The position numbers and the translations under genes are program-made. From Chalara sp. BL73 (taxonomy: Eukaryota; Ascomycota; Leotiomycetes; Helotiales), in contig CAKJVC010000017.1 in assembly GCA_918026815.1 (NCBI GenBank), positions 682,001 through 746,000 of the forward strand: a DNA stretch of 64,000 nt, written 5' to 3'. The notes beneath the pieces were generated by a model. That model was not told where the DNA came from. It ran no database searches and worked only from the letters and a program-made list of their open reading frames with translations. This document shows, piece by piece, positions 59,201-64,000 of this stretch (its first letter is position 1; every line of letters starts with the position of its first letter).

Positions 59201-60147
59201 GCTTATCTTCCCAAATATTGAATGGGGCAATATTGCTTCGGATATACAGTCGAAGAAGGTGCTACAGCTACGTGTACGTCAGGCATATTTCATAATCTTC
59301 AAACTAGCTAATCATATGTATACAGCCCGACATCTCATTCACCCAACGGCTTGAGCATGGTGAAGTTCAAACACTATCTGCACATAACACCGCATTAGAT
59401 GGCCAAATTGATGGCTTTCTGTACGTTCCAGAGCTCAATAGGAACGATGCTTGCTACAATCTATCTCGAACTTACTTTCCACGAAATGTCACACGACAGA
59501 CCAACTTGCCAGCATCAGACTTCAAATTAGTAGCTCTGGCTCCGTGGATTAACATGGATTGTACCCTTTCATACATGAAAGCTGCGAGGTCAAATCCAGT
59601 TCGAGCATTTCTATTTTACCTCCCTGATAACACGACAATTCAACCTCCTCCCAAAGATTCTCCCGTGTGGAATCTGGGAGACGATGGCTCATGGAAAGCT
59701 GCCAATTCGTATCCTGTATATGCTGTTCCATCAGATACGGGAAGCCAATTGATGTATCAATTGAGCCTGTACTCTGGGAACATGACATCCGTGCCCAATG
59801 GCCATGCTATCTCAGCAATGTCAGGTGTTGACCCGCGAGATTATGTTCGCCTGTACACACAAATACGGGTTCAACAAGATATGGGAATACTTCCCATGTG
59901 GATATTTGTGCTGGCGTTCCTAGCTATCCTCTTCGGACTAGTGGGCATTGCATCTGCGACCATGCATGTAAGGCAACGATCTCGAAGATCATTAGTAAAA
60001 AGAACCGAGGTCAACAATTCTCATGCCTGCCCAGTGGACATTAAGACACATCATATTGAGGGTACATACATAGCACCTCCAGCTTTGTCGCAGTCACATC
60101 GTATGTTTTCCCCTAATAGTGTACCGCGTTATGACAATAATTCCTAA
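59201..60147 (+). CDS. Membrane protein related to PA/TM/RING ligases but without RING domain (5' end open)
   Basis: Two exons are clear: 59201-59273 and 59326-60147 (intron 52 bases, phase 0). The extracytoplasmic part has IASDIQSKKVLQL, VQTLSAHNTALDGQIDGFLYVPEL and FKLVALAPWINMDCTLSYM, then a region with NxT/S sites, and a membrane helix (MWIFVLAFLAILFGLVGIAS) near the end, followed by a basic stop-transfer segment (RQRSRRSLVKR). This matches, from memory, the luminal and membrane parts of filamentous-fungal RING finger ligases of the secretory pathway. Here the protein ends about 50 residues after the helix, with no RING Cys/His pattern. The signal peptide exon was not located. Could be a truncated paralogue. 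Confidence 0.6.
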
Positions 60148-60757
60148 TATTTAATCTAGGGCGCAGGATATTTGAAAAAATCTTCCCTGGCATAACTTAA
60201 AGGTGGTTCGCGTGGATGTCGAGGCTGAAGATACTTATGGTTGATTTCGCATACTGGATACATAGGAGTTAGGCGGATTTGTTTCGGGATGGATGATAAA
60301 TGTATTACGACTTCTGGAGTATCGGCTACAGCATTGGGTTTGCATATATTACGTTATGGTAGAGGGTGGATGAATGGCCTATATAAATTGGGAGACTGGC
60401 TTGAAAGCCATTGAGCTATTGGGTAAATGATTCTTGGGGTACATATTTAGTATATACGAAGTAGCCATAATTTAGCACCATGGAGCCTTGGTGATGCGGA
60501 CATTTTTGTGTGCACAACGGAGAAAAAGAGCCATGAGATGATTCATTTGTTTCAATCACCTCAAAATGCAATAGTCGGAGCAGCATTGGCACTCTTGGGT
60601 GACTTGGGATGAACTCTATGCCAAGCAACGTGGGTCTGCAGCGTGATTGCGGGGTCTGCTTATCTTGATAAATACTTCAAAGGGGAACAACAGCCCTCGA
60701 TGAAGCAATATTAGCTTATGCTAAAGTACCTCGTATTGAGCTAGAACACTCTTCAAG
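60148..60757. other. Promoter region of urease
   Basis: No gene seen. Contains the paired GATA motif entered separately. The first part is the 3' region of the upstream membrane-protein gene. Confidence 0.45.
60659..60672 (+). promoter_or_regulatory. Paired GATA-factor motif upstream of urease
   Basis: CTTATCTTGATAAA holds two consensus HGATAR sites (AGATAA on the minus strand, TGATAA on the plus strand) back to back, about 90 bases before the urease ATG. AreA/NIT2-type nitrogen regulators favour closely paired sites. Inference from sequence only. Confidence 0.5.
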
Positions 60758-63568
60758 ATGCATTTGATTCCCAAAGAAGTTAGTCAGCACCAATGCCTTT
60801 TCAATCGCATGTGTTGACCTTATCAAAAGATAGACAAGCTCTTGATCAGCCAGGCAGGTCTTTTGGCACAGAGACGTCTAGCTCGAGGTGTGAAGCTCAA
60901 TCATTCAGAAGCAGTTGTATGACCTTGGGCACAATCTAATTACCTGCTAATAGAAGCTGACGCTGCGAACAGGCTCTTATCTCAAATAACCTGCAAGAGG
61001 TTCCGCTTCCTACCCTCAGTCGACCTAAAGAGCCATTGCTGACGGCCACAAGCTCATTCGCGATGGTAACCACACAGTGGCGGACCTTATGTCGATTGGG
61101 GCAACAATGCTGGGACGCCGCCATGTCCTGCCATCTGTTCCTTCTACCCTTCACGAAATTATGGTCGAAGGCACGTTTCCAACTGGCACATACCTAGTTA
61201 CAGTTCACCACCCCATAAGTAGTGACGATGGAGATTTGGCGAAAGCGTTATACGGGAGTTTTCTTCCAATACCTGATCCTTCTATATTCACATTACCGGA
61301 AGTGAGCGAGTACGAGGCCACAAAGATGCCAGGTGCTCTTATCGCCGTGAAAGGTAGAGTAGTATTGAACGAGGGACGTAAGAGGATCAAGTTGAAAGTT
61401 ACGAGCAAGGGAGACAGGCCAATTCAGGTTTGTTGCTTGAGATTCAACAAATAATAAATGCTGATATCCTAGATTGGGTCACATTATCACTTCATCGAAA
61501 CCAACCCTCAGCTTGAATTCGACCGCATCAAAGCGTATGGATACAGATTGGACATTGCGGCGGGAACATCTGTTCGCTTTGAACCTGGAGATACAAAGAC
61601 AGTCACTCTGGTGCAGATAGCGGGAAACAAAATAATTCGGGGTGGGAACCATATAGCGACAGGAAAAGTTGATATTTCTCGTGCTGAAGAGATTGTCAGC
61701 AAACTTCAGCAAGCAGGATTCTCGCATGCACTAGACCCAGCTGGAGATGCGGCACATATCGATGTATTTGAGATGGACCGTGCAGCGTATGCGACAATGT
61801 TTGGTCCTACCGTTGGTGATATAGTACGATTAGGTTTCACGGATTTATGGATCAAGGTAGAAAAGGACTTGACGTCTTACGGAGATGAATGTAAATTTGG
61901 CGGAGGGAAGACTCTAAGAGAGGGCATGGGGCAAGCTACTGGTGTATCAGACCAGGCGTCCTTGGATTTGGTCATTGTCAATGCCTTGATTGTGGATTGG
62001 AGCGGCATATACAAAGCAGATATTGGGGTTAAGGATGGTGTGATTGTCGGTATTGGCAAAGCTGGAAACCCAGACGTTATGGAAGGGGTTACACCAAACA
62101 TGATTGTGGGTTCTTGTACAGACGTTATTGCTGGTGAGGGTAAAATTATTACAACAGGTGGTTTTGACACCCACATTCATTTCATCTGTCCTCAGCAAGT
62201 CTATGAAGGAATATCTTCAGGTATTACAACCATGCTAGGTGGAGGGACCGGCCCTAGGTAAGGCCACTCTTCCACAGTGAAAGGGGCTTATTTGGCTGAT
62301 TTGTCATAGCGCTGGAACAAGTGCAACAACATGTACACCAGGAAAGAATTATATGCGGCAAATGCTTCAAGCATGCGATACGCTGCCTGTTAATCTGGGT
62401 ATCACTGGAAAAGGAAATGATAGTTCGCCAGTGGCTCTCCGTGAACAAGTCAATGCTGGCGCCTGTGGGCTCAAGCTTCATGAAGATTGGGGCACCACAC
62501 CTTCAGCAATCGATTCTTGTTTGACAGTCTGCGACGAGCTTGATGTGCAATGCTTGATCCATACGGACACACTCAATGAGTCAGGTTTTGTCGAGTCTAC
62601 TATCGCAGCATTCAAGAACAGGACGATTCATACCTACCACACTGAAGGGGCAGGTGGAGGGCACGCACCAGATATCATCAGTGTTGTAGAGCACGCAAAT
62701 GTCATCCCATCTTCGACGAACCCAACCAGACCGTTTACTCGGAACACTCTGGACGAACACTTAGATATGTTGATGGTTTGTCATCATCTTTCGAAGAATA
62801 TTCCAGAGGATGTTGCTTTTGCAGAATCGCGTATTCGTGCTGAAACTATTGCCGCCGAAGATGTGCTTCATGATCTGGGAGCTATCAGTATGATGTCTTC
62901 TGATTCTCAAGCAATGGGTCGCTGTGGCGAAGTTATATTGCGGACCTGGAATACTGCACATAAGAACAAAGTGCAGCGTGGCACGCTAAAAGAAGATGAA
63001 GGTACAGGGGCAGATAATTTCAGGGTTAAAAGATACGTCAGCAAGTACACGATAAATCCTGCTATTGCTCAAGGCATGAGCCATGTCATCGGAAGTATAG
63101 AAGTCGGCAAGTTAGCGGATTTGGTGGTTTGGGACCCGGCTTGGTTTGGAACGAAGCCAACGACAGTGATCAAGAGCGGCTTGATTGCTAATGCTCAAAT
63201 GGTACGCATCTCCCATTTCCATTTGTGCCCCACTAACATTATACCAGGGTGATCCTAATGCCTCAATTCCTACCGTTCAGCCTATTATCTCTCGTCCAAT
63301 GTTTTCTCCACTCGTACCTGCGGCTTCAATCTTGTTCGTTTCCGAATCTTCGATCAGCAGTGGCAATATTGCATCTTATGGCTTAAAAAGCCGAGTCGAA
63401 GCTGTAAAGAACTGCAGAAATGTTGGCAAGAGGGATATGAAATTCAACGATGTGATGCCGAGAATGAAAGTCGATCCAGAAAATTACAGAGTTGAGGCCG
63501 ATGGCGTTCATATGACATGCGAAGCTGCCACTAGCCTACCTTTGACACAGGTGGCGTTCATTTATTGA
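60758..63568 (+). CDS. Urease (nickel-dependent, single-chain)
   Basis: Seven exons: 60758-60778, 60830-60916, 60973-60999, 61053-61427, 61473-62257, 62310-63201 and 63248-63568; phases close to 835 residues, the normal length of a fungal urease. It is the fused gamma-beta-alpha chain. The gamma part has [19 protein letters not shown] and [20 protein letters not shown]; the beta part [18 protein letters not shown]. In the alpha part, nickel ligands and active-site residues are visible: HIH (about 404 and 406), the carbamylated Lys in GLKLHEDWG (about 487), His in [19 protein letters not shown], flap Cys in VCHHLSK and Asp in [11 protein letters not shown]. It hydrolyses urea to ammonia and carbamate in the cytosol and needs UreD/F/G-type accessory proteins, not seen here. 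The first and third exons encode only 7 and 9 residues. Confidence 0.96.
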
Positions 63569-64000
63569 TTGAAGTGGGAGGCATAGATAGTGTCTAGTCC
63601 CATAATCTTTTAGGTGTTCGTCTCATGGAGGATTGCTACTTGAATTTAAATCATGAACATCTCCAAATAATAAAACCTGAGCCTATTTTTATAATCCTCA
63701 AGTTTACACACCGAGATATAAAATGATCAAATAAACCCAGTGCTAAAAGCTCTTAACATCACACCAAACATGCCACCTCTGACATGCTTAGAGGCATAAT
63801 CCCTGTGCTTCCCATGCCTTCCCAAACCATCCCTGGCGAGCCTCAAAATGCCATTTAGTAAATCTTGCTCGAGCACCACTCCCAAATACCCCCGATATCC
63901 CTCTTTCTTCACCGCGAACCACAAAACATATCACCAACCCCTGACACGATCAGAGGAATCATCATCACCAGGCCACCCAGAATTACCAAAGGGGACGGTC
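63569..64000. other. Downstream region at window edge
   Basis: 3' UTR of urease. A minus-strand frame ending at 63727 could be the tail of a gene entering from the right edge (a hydrophobic run ILGGLVMMIPLIVSG at 63999-63950 lies in another frame), but I cannot confirm it. Confidence 0.35.

Noticed and set aside
32895..63568. Arginase-fold enzyme and urease as a urea-metabolism cluster
   Set aside because: They are about 27 kb apart with many unrelated genes between them, and the arginase-fold enzyme has an altered metal motif.
63727..63924. C-terminal piece of a gene entering from the right edge
   Set aside because: The frame starts from a non-ATG codon after a stop, and I could not link it to the hydrophobic run in another frame; too little sequence to decide.

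Overview
The window is nuclear DNA from a filamentous ascomycete (Pezizomycotina). Most genes carry short introns of about 44-100 bases with GTRNGT donors, CTRAC-like branch sites and AG acceptors. Fungus-typical families are present: Kin4-type kinase, Clr5-domain protein, sedolisin, GH64, a NACHT/NLR relic and a Dal5-type transporter. I lean towards Leotiomycetes, but nothing in the sequence proves it. I assembled the spliced models by hand, and where I give an exon list the reading phase closes exactly.

Layout. 1-2907: long regulatory or leader region. 2908-6621: Kin4-like kinase. 9251-10162: secreted lysine/proline/glycine repeat protein with Kex2-type sites. 10733-13291 (-): sedolisin protease. 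15554-17714: dead M3 metallopeptidase. 18573-20804 (-): intronless tandem GH43 enzyme. 21950-24241 (-): dead NACHT/NLR gene. 26503-28390 (-) and 29485/29569-32660 (+): a divergent pair, an anion:cation symporter and a GH115 alpha-glucuronidase. 32895-33797 (-): arginase-fold hydrolase. 33961-36482 (-): fungal-specific modin-like protein. 38585-41199: long-chain acyl-CoA synthetase. 41516-43450 (-): mitochondrial D-lactate dehydrogenase. 44266-46295 (-): Clr5-domain protein. 46973-48291: GH64 glucanase-like protein. 49087-50638 (-): Rei1-type ribosome biogenesis factor. 51453-51803: small Gly/His-rich protein. 52292-55387 (-): unrecognised multi-exon gene with repeated exon units. 56435-58573 (-): SAGA subunit Ngg1/Ada3. 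About 59201-60147: membrane protein lacking an expected RING domain. 60758-63568: urease.

The mix is of two kinds. Conserved housekeeping genes (Rei1, Ada3, urease, Faa1-type ligase, DLD, kinase) alternate with accessory material: plant cell-wall enzymes, secreted proteins, two pseudogenes and AT-rich gene-poor stretches at about 13.3-15.5 kb and 24.2-26.5 kb. The GH115, GH43 and possibly the transporter next to GH115 suggest growth on hemicellulose. Urease and the arginase-fold enzyme touch urea nitrogen metabolism but are 27 kb apart and do not form a cluster.

The most unusual items are the Kex2-type/collagen-like repeat protein at 9.25 kb, the in-phase repeated exons at 54.3-55.4 kb, the metallopeptidase relic whose zinc-binding His became Tyr, the tandem GH43 gene, and the GH115/transporter pair. 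I found no rRNA, tRNA, CRISPR array or intact transposon.
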